A stretch of 64,000 bases of DNA from M55B112 sp964539395. Its GTDB lineage: Bacteria > Bacteroidota > Bacteroidia > Bacteroidales > GCA-2748055. The notes under the pieces were generated by a model, which had not been told where the DNA came from, searched no databases, and saw nothing but the letters and a program-made list of their open reading frames with translations. The stretch is taken from positions 37,025 through 101,024 of the forward strand of contig CAZIIU010000003.1 of the NCBI GenBank assembly GCA_964539395.1, in the 5' to 3' direction. This document shows, piece by piece, positions 42,574 to 51,555 of this stretch. The translations under genes were made by a program, and so were the position numbers. The first letter of the stretch is position 1; each line of letters begins with the position of its first letter.

Positions 42574-44832
42574 TCAAACATGTATCAGCAGGGTGTATAT
42601 CCGTTCAGCTCCGGATTCGGTTTTAATAATTGACACAACAGCCTCTTTGTCGGAAGTGCCTTTAACAGAGAGTAAGACCTTCTTTCTCCTTGCTTCGATA
42701 AAAGGTTTGCCCTGATCGACAAATGCCTGAATGACCGGATCATTTTGATCATTAGGAAGGAGGTTGATAATCTGACTGTTCAGGACCTTTTTTGCTGAAG
42801 CTTTAAAAAAGTCCTCAGATGCCTGGTTACAGACTAAAATAAAGCCCTGGTTGTTGATGCTGATAACCGGCAATGGAAGAAGATTGATCATACTACCGAA
42901 CGAAGCACGCTCTGATTCAATTGCGCTTATTTCTTCGGTCCTGCGCTGTTCCAGTTCCTCTATCTTCCTTTTTAAGTCAAGATTATGGATCTGTACCTCT
43001 TCCTCCCTCTCCCGGAGCTTTTCGCTTTGCAAACGCATGGAATCCTCAAGTTCCCTCTCTTTTGTAACCTCAAAACCAAGAAAGAGGATTTTGCTTACTT
43101 CACCGTTCAGGTCGGTCATGGAAGATACTATCGCCCTGAACCAGACCTCCTCCTCAAATTTGCCCATCAGGTCTATCTGCCCCTGAAAAGCTTTCCCGGA
43201 GATAACCTGTTCCCATATTTCATTAAAGCGTTCCTGCCCGGACCGGGCAACAAAATCAAAGATATTTTTCTCTGCTATCTCCTCGGAATGATATTTAAGT
43301 GTTGACTCAAACAGTTCGTTCCAGCTCAGAAGTTTGCCGTCGGGACTGAATTCTGCTTTATGGTTCAACTTATTAACGGCACTGATCTCCTCCTCATAGG
43401 CCAACCCTTTCTCTTTCTGAAGGGTAGAATCGAAGGCCAGGAAAAGCACCTTATCAATCGCACCATCGTCCTTTCTCACACAGGTAAATGCAGCCATAAT
43501 CCACAGATCCTGTCCCATTTTTGTAACATGCCGCATCAAGCCTTCAAAATGCTCACCTCCCTCCGATAACCTGTTCCAGACTCCTGAGAACCATTCCCGA
43601 TCCGATGCATGGATAAACAATGAAACATGCTTGCCCTCTACTTCCCTGTTGCCCGAGTAGCCCAGTTTTTTCAGGAACCTGGTATTGGCGTAGATCAGCC
43701 CGCCTTCAGTATTATATTCCGCCCTGATGAGCGTATGGTTCACCGTGTTGGTAAAGCTTACAAATTGTTCAGCCTGTTGTGCCGCCTCAGCCTGGGTTTG
43801 TTTTAATTCATTCATGTTTTGCCGCACTTTCTCCTCCTGAACGGATAGTTGCGCCGCCTGTTCCAGGGTCTCCTTTAGAAGCTGCTCTGTCCTGAGATTA
43901 TTATATAGTGTATTTAGTGTTGTAGCTGTATTTTCAGCCACACGCTCGACCAGTTGGATCTGAAAATCTTCGAATTTCCTGAATGATGCCAGTTCAAACA
44001 CTCCGAATACATCATCGTTCAGTACCAGTGGGACAATGAGCAGGTAACGGGGATTGGCCCTTCCAAGTCCCGATGTAATCGTAAGATAATCCTCAGGTAA
44101 TCTGTCAGTGTAATAACTCTTCTTTTCAATTGCAACTGCACCTATTAATCCCTCACCCCAGGCAATCCTTCTTTCAGGGTACTTCTTTCTGTCGTATGCA
44201 TGACAACCAATCATCTCCAGTGTCTTCTCCCCGTTATCCTCAGTGATAACAAAAAAGCCCCCCTGGTTGATGTCGAGATACCTAACCAGGTGAGAAATAA
44301 CAGCATAACCCAATGAGTCCCGGTCGGATGAATGGGTTCGCAGCACATCTCCAAACTCGGCCAGCCCCTGGGATGTCCAGTTGCGCTGCTTGTCCTCCTC
44401 GCGCGACTTTAATTCGGATTGCCTGTTCTCCTTCAGCCTCGATTGCAGGTTGCTAAGGCTCTCAATAATCTCAGCATCTGTTTCGTTATGTGTGAGAGGT
44501 GCACTCAGGTTTCCTTTTGCGAGATTTTGTATGGCTGACTTAATAAAACTATTGACCGAAGATTCAACAGACTCCTTTATTCTGATCTTTTCAAGTAGTT
44601 TTTGAATGGTCTGTGAAAGCCTGTAACCAGCTAACAATCCTGCAAGAGGGATTGCATCAGCAAAATAAAGTATAGGATGATTCTGGTGCAACTGAACCAG
44701 GAGATTGAAAGTGAAACTTTCATCCCTCACCCGGATGATTAATAAATAGAGGAACAGAACAATAAACAACCCGGTAACAAAACCGATGAGAATATAGACC
44801 GTTGACAAATCGTTATGTTTGGTTCTTTTCAT
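42574..44832 (-). CDS. Membrane PAS/GAF sensor without an output domain
   Basis: 752 residues. Two transmembrane helices (about 12-35 and 52-72) are followed by a HAMP-like linker and a GAF domain at about 165-310 (Gly-Glu-Gly-Leu-Ile-Gly-Ala-Val, Leu-Ile-Val-Pro-Leu-Val-Leu). A coiled coil at 310-360 precedes PAS domains at about 365-480 and 485-605, another coiled coil, and a third PAS at about 650-752. The protein ends inside or right after the last PAS. There is no histidine-kinase, methyl-accepting or GGDEF domain. It probably senses a small ligand or redox state and signals through a partner. The divergent gene 124 bases away encodes a lone receiver. Confidence 0.85.
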   Translation of the reverse strand: MKRTKHNDLSTVYILIGFVTGLFIVLFLYLLIIRVRDESFTFNLLVQLHQNHPILYFADAIPLAGLLAGYRLSQTIQKLLEKIRIKESVESSVNSFIKSAIQNLAKGNLSAPLTHNETDAEIIESLSNLQSRLKENRQSELKSREEDKQRNWTSQGLAEFGDVLRTHSSDRDSLGYAVISHLVRYLDINQGGFFVITEDNGEKTLEMIGCHAYDRKKYPERRIAWGEGLIGAVAIEKKSYYTDRLPEDYLTITSGLGRANPRYLLIVPLVLNDDVFGVFELASFRKFEDFQIQLVERVAENTATTLNTLYNNLRTEQLLKETLEQAAQLSVQEEKVRQNMNELKQTQAEAAQQAEQFVSFTNTVNHTLIRAEYNTEGGLIYANTRFLKKLGYSGNREVEGKHVSLFIHASDREWFSGVWNRLSEGGEHFEGLMRHVTKMGQDLWIMAAFTCVRKDDGAIDKVLFLAFDSTLQKEKGLAYEEEISAVNKLNHKAEFSPDGKLLSWNELFESTLKYHSEEIAEKNIFDFVARSGQERFNEIWEQVISGKAFQGQIDLMGKFEEEVWFRAIVSSMTDLNGEVSKILFLGFEVTKERELEDSMRLQSEKLREREEEVQIHNLDLKRKIEELEQRRTEEISAIESERASFGSMINLLPLPVISINNQGFILVCNQASEDFFKASAKKVLNSQIINLLPNDQNDPVIQAFVDQGKPFIEARRKKVLLSVKGTSDKEAVVSIIKTESGAERIYTLLIHV

Positions 44833-44956
44833 AACCCCCGCAAATGCATCTAAAATTAATCATTTTTCCTGTTTAGACCAGCGTGTTGATAAATAATGAG
44901 TGTTACAGGGAATCAATGCTGCATATTCAGTGTTATATTGCAGTATATTCAAAGCG

Positions 44957-45340
44957 ATGGAATCAATTCGCATACTCGTAGCAGATGATATTGCCGCAAA
45001 CAGGTACCTCTTATCAGAGCTGATAAAGTCAACCGGCAATGAAGCGGTGTTGGCAGAAAATGGTGAAGAAGTCATTAAAGTGCTGAAAGAAAAATCCGTT
45101 CAGCTTATTTTAATGGATATAGAAATGCCGGTAATGAATGGGTTAGAAACGACCCGTTTTATCAGGAATGAGATGGGATATCCCCTGAATATCATTCCAA
45201 TTATTGCATTGACGGCGCATAATCCTGAAACTTTTTTTGAAGATTATGCGGGTGCGGGTTTCGATGAGCTTATCACAAAACCCTATTCAGTTGAGAAGAT
45301 CAGGGAGAAGATAAATTCTATTGTTCATGGCGCCGGGTAA
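44957..45340 (+). CDS. Single-domain response regulator (receiver only)
   Basis: 127 residues from ATG 44957; the frame is open upstream but that start lacks a family-like N-terminus. All receiver residues are present: Asp10-Asp11, phosphoacceptor Asp54 in Leu-Met-Asp-Ile-Glu-Met-Pro-Val-Met-Asn-Gly, Thr86 and Lys108-Pro109. There is no DNA-binding or enzymatic output domain, so it acts by protein contact or as a phosphate relay. It diverges from the PAS/GAF sensor, but that sensor has no kinase, so the phosphodonor is elsewhere. Confidence 0.92.
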   Translation: MESIRILVADDIAANRYLLSELIKSTGNEAVLAENGEEVIKVLKEKSVQLILMDIEMPVMNGLETTRFIRNEMGYPLNIIPIIALTAHNPETFFEDYAGAGFDELITKPYSVEKIREKINSIVHGAG

Positions 45341-45486
45341 ACATTTTTATACAAGTCAACCTGTAATACTCCTGATGATTGGAACTGGGTGGTGATCCCG
45401 GTTTAATAAGTTTTCCTACAATTTAACAAGTGTCAAATATTACATTCATATAAATTATAATATGAATATAGTCTCGAATAGACTTG

Positions 45487-45963
45487 TTACTTATAAACCA
45501 AATCAGAAATAGACGACAAGTACTTTTCATCGACAGCATCAAACTGATCTGTTACGACAGCGTCGACATCAAGGACAGATCGGATTGTGCCGTTTTTATC
45601 TTTAACAGGCAGGGCTATTTCGGACTTTGACCGGGAATCGCACGCGATGTGGCCGGGAAATTGCATGACATCGGGTACAATTACCGCTGAATCCCTTGTT
45701 ATTGCGGACCAGCAAACACCTTTACCTTTCTCAAGCTCCTGGCAGGCTACAGGTCCCTGGTATGGTCCGACGATCAGTCTGCCATCCTCAAGCAGGTAAA
45801 AGCCTGTCCAGAAAAAATACTCCATCTTATGATGCAGCACCGCTGCAATTGTGGCCATCCGGGAAAGGGGAGTGCCCGGTTTGCTGCACAGCTCCTCCAG
45901 CTGCACATAGATTCTGCGGTACCGCCCCTCTTTTTTAATCGTCCCCTGTTTATTTTTCAGCAA
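45487..45963 (-). CDS. msrC: GAF-domain free methionine-R-sulfoxide reductase
   Basis: About 158 residues from TTG 45963 (no ATG fits; the frame has an ATG only at 46023, deep inside the upstream gene). Cysteines 74, 84 and 108 have exactly the spacing of the catalytic Cys84, Cys94 and Cys118 of the E. coli enzyme. They lie in Gly-Pro-Val-Ala-Cys, Gly-Lys-Gly-Val-Cys-Trp and His-Ile-Ala-Cys-Asp-Ser. Phe-Phe-Trp-Thr-Gly-Phe-Tyr is also diagnostic. It repairs free methionine-R-sulfoxide in the cytosol. The start overlaps the end of the fibre protein gene by 14 bases, which suggests coupled translation. Confidence 0.88.
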   Translation of the reverse strand: MLKNKQGTIKKEGRYRRIYVQLEELCSKPGTPLSRMATIAAVLHHKMEYFFWTGFYLLEDGRLIVGPYQGPVACQELEKGKGVCWSAITRDSAVIVPDVMQFPGHIACDSRSKSEIALPVKDKNGTIRSVLDVDAVVTDQFDAVDEKYLSSISDLVYK

Positions 45964-48900
45964 GATTATCGAGAATTTTAAGTTTCTCCTCAAGAAGTTT
46001 AACCTTTTTCTCGAGTTCAGCATATTTCTCCTTCTCAGCTTTCAGTTGCTCGATTTCGGTTTGCTGCTCTTTGAAAGCCTGTACGAGAACGGCTGTGATC
46101 TTAGCGTAGTCCACACTTTTGTACCCGTCTTCACCGGTAGTTACTAACTCCGGAATTACGCGTTCCACTTCCTGGGCAATAAATCCGATTTGCCGGTTAT
46201 CGTTAAACCGGTTGTTAGCTCCAAACTGATCCGGTTTCCAGTTGAAGTAAACACCATTTAATGCTTCAACCAGGGAAATGGCATTTTTAATCGAAAGTAT
46301 ATCCCGCTTATAACGTACGTCAGAAGTATAGCCGTACGAATCAGCAGCTACAGCAGCATTGAATCTAAGTGTATTTGCAGAAAAATTACCGTAAATCAAT
46401 GCGTTGTTGTAGTTATCCGTCCCGGTATAATTGTTTGAAACAATCAATCTGTGGTCATTTACATCAGGTTCATTATATCCGGCATAACGTCCAATAAAAA
46501 CATTGTAGTCTCCTGTACATGCCCTTCCTGCTGCAAGCCCCACATAAACATTATTTGAACCAGATCCACTGTAATAACCAGACTCAGCTCCGAGAAATGT
46601 ATTGTTGCTGCCAGTGTTGTTAGCTCCTGCAGAGTATCCTAAATAGGCCTGATTAACTCCACTTGTATTACTGGATCCTGCAAGATAACCAACCATGGTA
46701 TTGTATCCGCCAGTGGTATTCTGCCCTGATCTGTAACCAACAAAGGTATTATAATAGGCAGATTGATTGGACGTTCCGGAACTTGGTCCGATGTAAACAT
46801 TATACTGACCTGTTGTTGTGCTGTTTCCGGCCAAATTACCTATTCCAATATTGTTGCTTCCCGTTGTGTTATTTGACCCTGCCTCCACCCCGATGTATAC
46901 GTTATCGCTTCCGGAAGCTGAAGTTCCGGAAAAACCTGCTCTGTAACCCAGGTAAGTGTTTCTCATACCGGTTGTACTGTTAAATCCTGAATAATACCCA
47001 AAAAAGGAATTATTGCTTCCGGTGGTGTTTCTGAAGCCGCAATTGGGACCAAAAAATGAGTTATTCTCACCGGTAGTATTATAATAGCCTGCCTGAAATC
47101 CATAGAAAGAGTTCCATTTTCCTTCAGTATTGTATCGTCCGGTTCTATAACCAAAAAAGGAATTATAGGTTCCTGTTGTATTATTCTCACCACTTAAATA
47201 CCCGACAAATGCATTGTACTGTCCGGTTGTATTTGCATTTCCACTGCTTGTCCCAATAAAAACATTCCTGTATCCAGTAGTATTGCTGCTTCCGGCACTA
47301 TTACCTATAAACACATTAGCATATCCGGAGATATTTGCAACCCCGGTATTATCACCTATAAATACGTTGTTGCTGCCTGATGCATTATTTCCTGAATACC
47401 CGGCATTGTAACCAATGTATGTATTGTACTGTCCGGTCCTGTTGTTGTGACCGGTCTGATATCCGATAAAGGTATTGTATGAAGGATCGCCGGTTACGCC
47501 ATTGCCGGCATGATAGCCGCTCCTGTATCCAAAATAAATGTTATAGCTGCCGTCGGCCGTATTATTACCACTTGCATTACCCAGAAAGATATTATTTACA
47601 CCTGAAGTGTTACTGTAACCGGCACTTAATCCTATAAAAACATTGTTACCACCGGATGTATTTCTGTAACCTGAAGTAGATCCCATGAAAATATTCTCAC
47701 TGCCTGTCAGCCCGGTTTCACCGCCAAATCCTGCTCTCCATCCCAAAGCAAGGTTGTTTTTTCCGGTGGTGGTATTGTATCCCGACTGGTATCCGAAGAA
47801 TGAATTGTAAAAGGTGGCGTTCCTGTACCCGGCCTGGTAACCCACAAAGGTGTTATAATAGCCTGAAGTACTTTGAAAACCCGCCTGGTTACCGATATAT
47901 ACATTACCATACCCGCTTGTGGTGCTGTACCCGCTAGAGTTGCCGATAAATGTGTTCTCATTGGCGTCTAAATTAGAGTATCCCGCGAATCGCCCCAGAA
48001 AGATATTTTCGCTCCCGGTGGTGTTGCTGATCCCTGCCTGGTAGCCGATAAATGAATTGTACAATCCCCTGGTAATATTTGCACCTGCATCCTGACCGAT
48101 CAGGTAGTTTTCGGGGGTGAGTGACATCAGTTGACTGATCTCCGATTTGGTTCCTGAACTAAAACCGCCAACAGCAAAGCCGCCCTTCACCCCTTTCTCA
48201 AGGCTGGTTGTGTCGAACAGGATACTGGTCTCCTTACTGCTTACCTCCAGGAAATTAAAAGTCGGTCCTTTCGAAGTTGAACTGTACCCACCAACAGCAA
48301 AGCCTCCTTTCACTCCCTTCGTTGCAGGGACGTCCGGAACGTAAATACGGACACTGTCAGGTGTAATCCGCAGATACTCCTGTGTTACTCCCTTACTAAC
48401 ACTGTTGTAACCACCAACTGCAAAGCCTCCCTTTACCCCCTTCTTATCCTCATCCACATATACCATTACGCCATCATTAAACACAGCAAATACCGGGTTC
48501 CCAAGGTCATTTCTCACCTCGAACAGTGGAGTCTCAGTCTGTTCGGATTTTGGAATTATTCCAACCGTACGTGCTGTAACAGCGTTTTCACCTTCAACTT
48601 CCCATCCGCTTATGTTCCTGATTCTGTTGTCAATGTTTATGGTCGTATGGCCAGGATCCTTTGAAAGCCCCAAAATACCGTCGTTAAATATAAGCTCCTG
48701 TATCTCATCGGCTGGATCGCTGTTTGCGGCCTGTAGTGCAAATGGAACCGATACCAGCTCACTGAAGCCCATAGCAGTAAAACCATCGCCTGCATCAACT
48801 TCCACCCCCATTTCATACACACCTGAACTCCAGTCAATGCCTTCGAAGGAGCCTGCACTTCCAGTGCCATTGATGGCTCCGGGCTCACCCACCTGCAGAG

Positions 48901-49117
48901 CAAAATGGCCGAGAGAATTAGTGTTAACAGGATGTTCCTCCTGCCACACAATATTTTCATTTTGATAAATGCTTATCCTGACGGTTAAGGCCTTATCAAT
49001 CAATGCATTTCCGTCGGAGTTTCTGGCTACAGCCTGGTAATTGAATTTCCGCGGAGCCTGCGCAAATACTCCGCTTACCAGAACTGAAAAGACTATAAGC
49101 AGTAGATTTTTTCTCAC
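45950..49117 (-). CDS. Secreted fibre protein with head repeats and S74 chaperone domain
   Basis: 1055 residues. The signal peptide ends Val-Phe-Ala-Gln near residue 20. A beta domain (about 20-130) follows, then three copies of a block containing Gly-Val-Lys-Gly-Gly-Phe-Ala-Val-Gly-Gly (about 229-325). A long run of 14-residue-type repeats (Asn-Thr-Phe-Ile-Gly-Tyr-x-Ala-Gly, Asn-Thr-Thr-Gly) from about 345 to 900 resembles trimeric adhesin heads. Residues from 932 form a peptidase S74 intramolecular chaperone (Ser932-Asp933, Lys937), followed by a coiled coil. S74 domains trimerise fibres and cut themselves off. It is likely a surface or extracellular trimer; there is no T9SS sorting domain. 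Confidence 0.88.
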   Translation of the reverse strand: MRKNLLLIVFSVLVSGVFAQAPRKFNYQAVARNSDGNALIDKALTVRISIYQNENIVWQEEHPVNTNSLGHFALQVGEPGAINGTGSAGSFEGIDWSSGVYEMGVEVDAGDGFTAMGFSELVSVPFALQAANSDPADEIQELIFNDGILGLSKDPGHTTINIDNRIRNISGWEVEGENAVTARTVGIIPKSEQTETPLFEVRNDLGNPVFAVFNDGVMVYVDEDKKGVKGGFAVGGYNSVSKGVTQEYLRITPDSVRIYVPDVPATKGVKGGFAVGGYSSTSKGPTFNFLEVSSKETSILFDTTSLEKGVKGGFAVGGFSSGTKSEISQLMSLTPENYLIGQDAGANITRGLYNSFIGYQAGISNTTGSENIFLGRFAGYSNLDANENTFIGNSSGYSTTSGYGNVYIGNQAGFQSTSGYYNTFVGYQAGYRNATFYNSFFGYQSGYNTTTGKNNLALGWRAGFGGETGLTGSENIFMGSTSGYRNTSGGNNVFIGLSAGYSNTSGVNNIFLGNASGNNTADGSYNIYFGYRSGYHAGNGVTGDPSYNTFIGYQTGHNNRTGQYNTYIGYNAGYSGNNASGSNNVFIGDNTGVANISGYANVFIGNSAGSSNTTGYRNVFIGTSSGNANTTGQYNAFVGYLSGENNTTGTYNSFFGYRTGRYNTEGKWNSFYGFQAGYYNTTGENNSFFGPNCGFRNTTGSNNSFFGYYSGFNSTTGMRNTYLGYRAGFSGTSASGSDNVYIGVEAGSNNTTGSNNIGIGNLAGNSTTTGQYNVYIGPSSGTSNQSAYYNTFVGYRSGQNTTGGYNTMVGYLAGSSNTSGVNQAYLGYSAGANNTGSNNTFLGAESGYYSGSGSNNVYVGLAAGRACTGDYNVFIGRYAGYNEPDVNDHRLIVSNNYTGTDNYNNALIYGNFSANTLRFNAAVAADSYGYTSDVRYKRDILSIKNAISLVEALNGVYFNWKPDQFGANNRFNDNRQIGFIAQEVERVIPELVTTGEDGYKSVDYAKITAVLVQAFKEQQTEIEQLKAEKEKYAELEKKVKLLEEKLKILDNLAEK

Positions 49118-49275
49118 AATTATTTAATTTAGTGTTAGGTTTATTTTGATTCGTCAGGTTCTCAATGATAAAACAATGTAAATTACGATATTTTGGTAAA
49201 TCTGAACAGTGTTTTGGTTTTTTTTGATAATGTCTGCATAGAACCGGTTTATTTACTTTCTAAATTGTACTTGTA

Positions 49276-49488
49276 ATATATCAGCAGCTCGTTTACATGT
49301 TTTTAATTGAGCAAAATATCAGCACCTTGTTTACAGTGACACATTTACATATATGCTGATTCTTTTGAAATCCCCTCTTAATATCCCATTGAGGGGTTTT
49401 AAAAGAATCTTTTCGCTCTTGCATGACAGTTTGACTGTCAACGATGTGCTGATATTTTATGTAAACGATGTACTGATATTTAACATGT
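49276..49488. repeat. Nested inverted-repeat structure with four copies of a 22-bp motif
   Basis: Two copies of a motif like TGTAAACGATGTGCTGATATT lie on the plus strand (about 49437-49461 and 49460-49487) and two in inverse orientation (49276-49299 and 49315-49335). Between them are a 19-20-bp near-perfect hairpin (49358-49377 with 49391-49409) and a perfect 7-bp hairpin with a 3-base loop (49424-49440). No gene covers it. It lies in the 49118-49849 spacer between the divergent fibre and dipeptidase genes. Confidence 0.8.
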
Positions 49489-49766
49489 ACTACCTAATAA
49501 TCATACAATTGGTTGCATTAATGATTAATCATTTTGACTGAAATACCTGTTGCCTCCTCTGTCTGGAATCTTAAATGCAAGTACGTGACGAACCCAGCTA
49601 TTAATTCTTCTGTTTGCTTTTGCTGCACTGTAAATGCCCTTTTGAATAAGTACTGTGTTCTGTCGCTGACTCTCATAATGCAGGATATACGATGGTATCA
49701 TCCGTTTAAACGGTTGATCATAATTGAAGGTTTGCAATATTTAACTGTGTTTGACGAATCTATTGT

Positions 49767-49774
49767 TATATTTG
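49767..49774 (+). promoter_or_regulatory. -7 box for the dipeptidase gene
   Basis: TATATTTG matches TAnnTTTG, 76 bases before the ATG at 49850. A TTTG at 49750-49753 is closer than usual. Confidence 0.4.
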
Positions 49775-49849
49775 ACCAACAAAATGCCTGGAGAATTACA
49801 TCCTGAAGATGTTAATTTCTGTGCAGTATTTTTAACAATAAAATTCTGA

Positions 49850-51442
49850 ATGATGAAGTTTCGGATCACGTTTTTCCTGTTTATAATCCTGTTTATCAAC
49901 TGTATTCATGCCCGGAAGCCCGACTGGGAGGGCGGCTACCCCGAAGGTTGCACCTCTGTTACCGCCGGAAAGCTGGCAACGGCCGACGGATCCGTGATCA
50001 CCTCGCATACAGATGACAGTCACCGCACCCGCTCCTGGATGGATATACAACCCGCAGCAGCACATTCTCGCAGGGCGACCGTTACCATGTATAAAAGGGT
50101 GCCGAACGATTCCTTGAAAATGCCAACCTACGAACACACCCCTATAGGTGTGATCCCGCAGGTGCGAAATACATACCAGTACCTGAATACCGCTTATCCG
50201 TCGCTCAACGAAAAACAGCTGGCAATCGGTGAATCAACCTTCGGCGGAAGAGAGGAGCTGCAGTCGGATGCCGGACTGATCGACTGCCAGCGCCTGTGCC
50301 GGCTCATGCTTGAGCGCGCCGCTACAGCCAGGGAGGCGATCACCCTGGCAGGTGAACTGCTGAAGGAGTTCGGCTGGAATGATGCCGGGGAGTGCCTAAC
50401 CATCGCCGACAAGAAGGAGGTGTGGCACCTTGAGATCGTCGGTCCGGGTAAAGATAAGGTGGGAGCCGTATGGGTGGCGCAACGCGTACCCGATGAGCAC
50501 ATCTCGGTGAATGCCAATGCCTCCACGATCAAGGAGATCAACCCCGACGATCCCGATCATTTCATGGCGAGCGGCAATATATACGATGTGGCACGTGAAA
50601 ATGGCTGGTGGCAGGAGGGGGAAATCTTCAGGTTCTGCTATGTCTATGCACCGGAGAGCAGAACCTCCCTGGCTTCGAGGCGCAGGGAATGGAGGGTGTT
50701 CGACCTGGCGGCACCTTCACTCAAACTGGATCCGAATGCCGAGAACTATCCCTTCTCGGTGAAGCCCGACAGGAAGCTGATGCTGGAGGACCTGGTGGCG
50801 ATTTTTTCCGATTATTACGAGGGAACGCCTTTCGATATGACAAAAGACCTCCTGGTACCGGACGATAGCGGGAGGATGGTGATCTCACCGCTGGCAAATC
50901 CGCATATGCCATACGATATGAACAAGATGCTGCGGATCAACGGTGGCTGGGGATGGCGCGGGGAACGTACCATCGCACGCTGGTATACCATGTACGCAAC
51001 GATCATTCAGTGCCGCGACTGGCTCCCCGATGAGATCGGCGGAGTGGCCTGGCTCGCGCTTGACAATGTGGCAACATCGATCTACATTCCCATCTATTGC
51101 TCGGTGGCCGATCTGCCCGAATCGTACAAAACACCCGGAAGGCCCAATGGCTACACGATGGAGTCGGCCTGGTGGGCATTCAACAGGCTGGGGACAATCA
51201 CTGCGCAACGGTGGGGCGACATGCGGTACGATGTGAGGGCCGTGTGGGACCTGTGGCAGGAGGAGCTGTTCAAAGAACAGCCACTGTTTGAACAAGGGGC
51301 ACTGAGACTGTACGAGGAGCAACAATATGACGAGTTGAAGCAATATCTTACAGACTATACCAACCTGTGGGGGAACAGGGTGGTGGACAAGGCATGGGAA
51401 CTGGGCGACCATCTCTGGACAAAATATGATGAACTGTTTTAA
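49850..51442 (+). CDS. Secreted C69 family dipeptidase
   Basis: 530 residues. The N-terminal hydrophobic segment (about 4-20) is followed by Tyr-Pro-Glu-Gly-Cys34-Thr-Ser. In this N-terminal-nucleophile family the cysteine becomes the catalytic residue after processing. Gly-Lys-Leu-Ala-Thr-Ala-Asp-Gly-Ser-Val-Ile and Asp-Asp-Ser-His are conserved, as are Glu-Val-Trp-His-Leu-Glu and later Asp-Trp-Leu-Pro. It hydrolyses dipeptides, probably in the periplasm. The Asp-Ala-Gly-Glu-Cys region in the middle is typical. The following threonine aldolase gene lies 113 bases away on the same strand. Confidence 0.9.
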   Translation: MMKFRITFFLFIILFINCIHARKPDWEGGYPEGCTSVTAGKLATADGSVITSHTDDSHRTRSWMDIQPAAAHSRRATVTMYKRVPNDSLKMPTYEHTPIGVIPQVRNTYQYLNTAYPSLNEKQLAIGESTFGGREELQSDAGLIDCQRLCRLMLERAATAREAITLAGELLKEFGWNDAGECLTIADKKEVWHLEIVGPGKDKVGAVWVAQRVPDEHISVNANASTIKEINPDDPDHFMASGNIYDVARENGWWQEGEIFRFCYVYAPESRTSLASRRREWRVFDLAAPSLKLDPNAENYPFSVKPDRKLMLEDLVAIFSDYYEGTPFDMTKDLLVPDDSGRMVISPLANPHMPYDMNKMLRINGGWGWRGERTIARWYTMYATIIQCRDWLPDEIGGVAWLALDNVATSIYIPIYCSVADLPESYKTPGRPNGYTMESAWWAFNRLGTITAQRWGDMRYDVRAVWDLWQEELFKEQPLFEQGALRLYEEQQYDELKQYLTDYTNLWGNRVVDKAWELGDHLWTKYDELF

Positions 51443-51555
51443 GAATCAGGAAGCATGTATAAGTCACGTGTAACCAGGTAATGAGTTGATAATCATGGTC
51501 GTGCTTCAGATTTTACATTCAGCAACAGATAACAAATCCGGGAAAAGGGGAAATA

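Noticed and set aside
45440..45470. AT-rich 8-bp inverted repeat between the receiver and reductase genes
   Set aside because: The stem is only A/T and has no T run; too weak to call a terminator.
49353..49806. Two short plus-strand frames in the fibre-dipeptidase spacer
   Set aside because: They cover hairpins and AT-rich sequence, with no family resemblance or usable start context.
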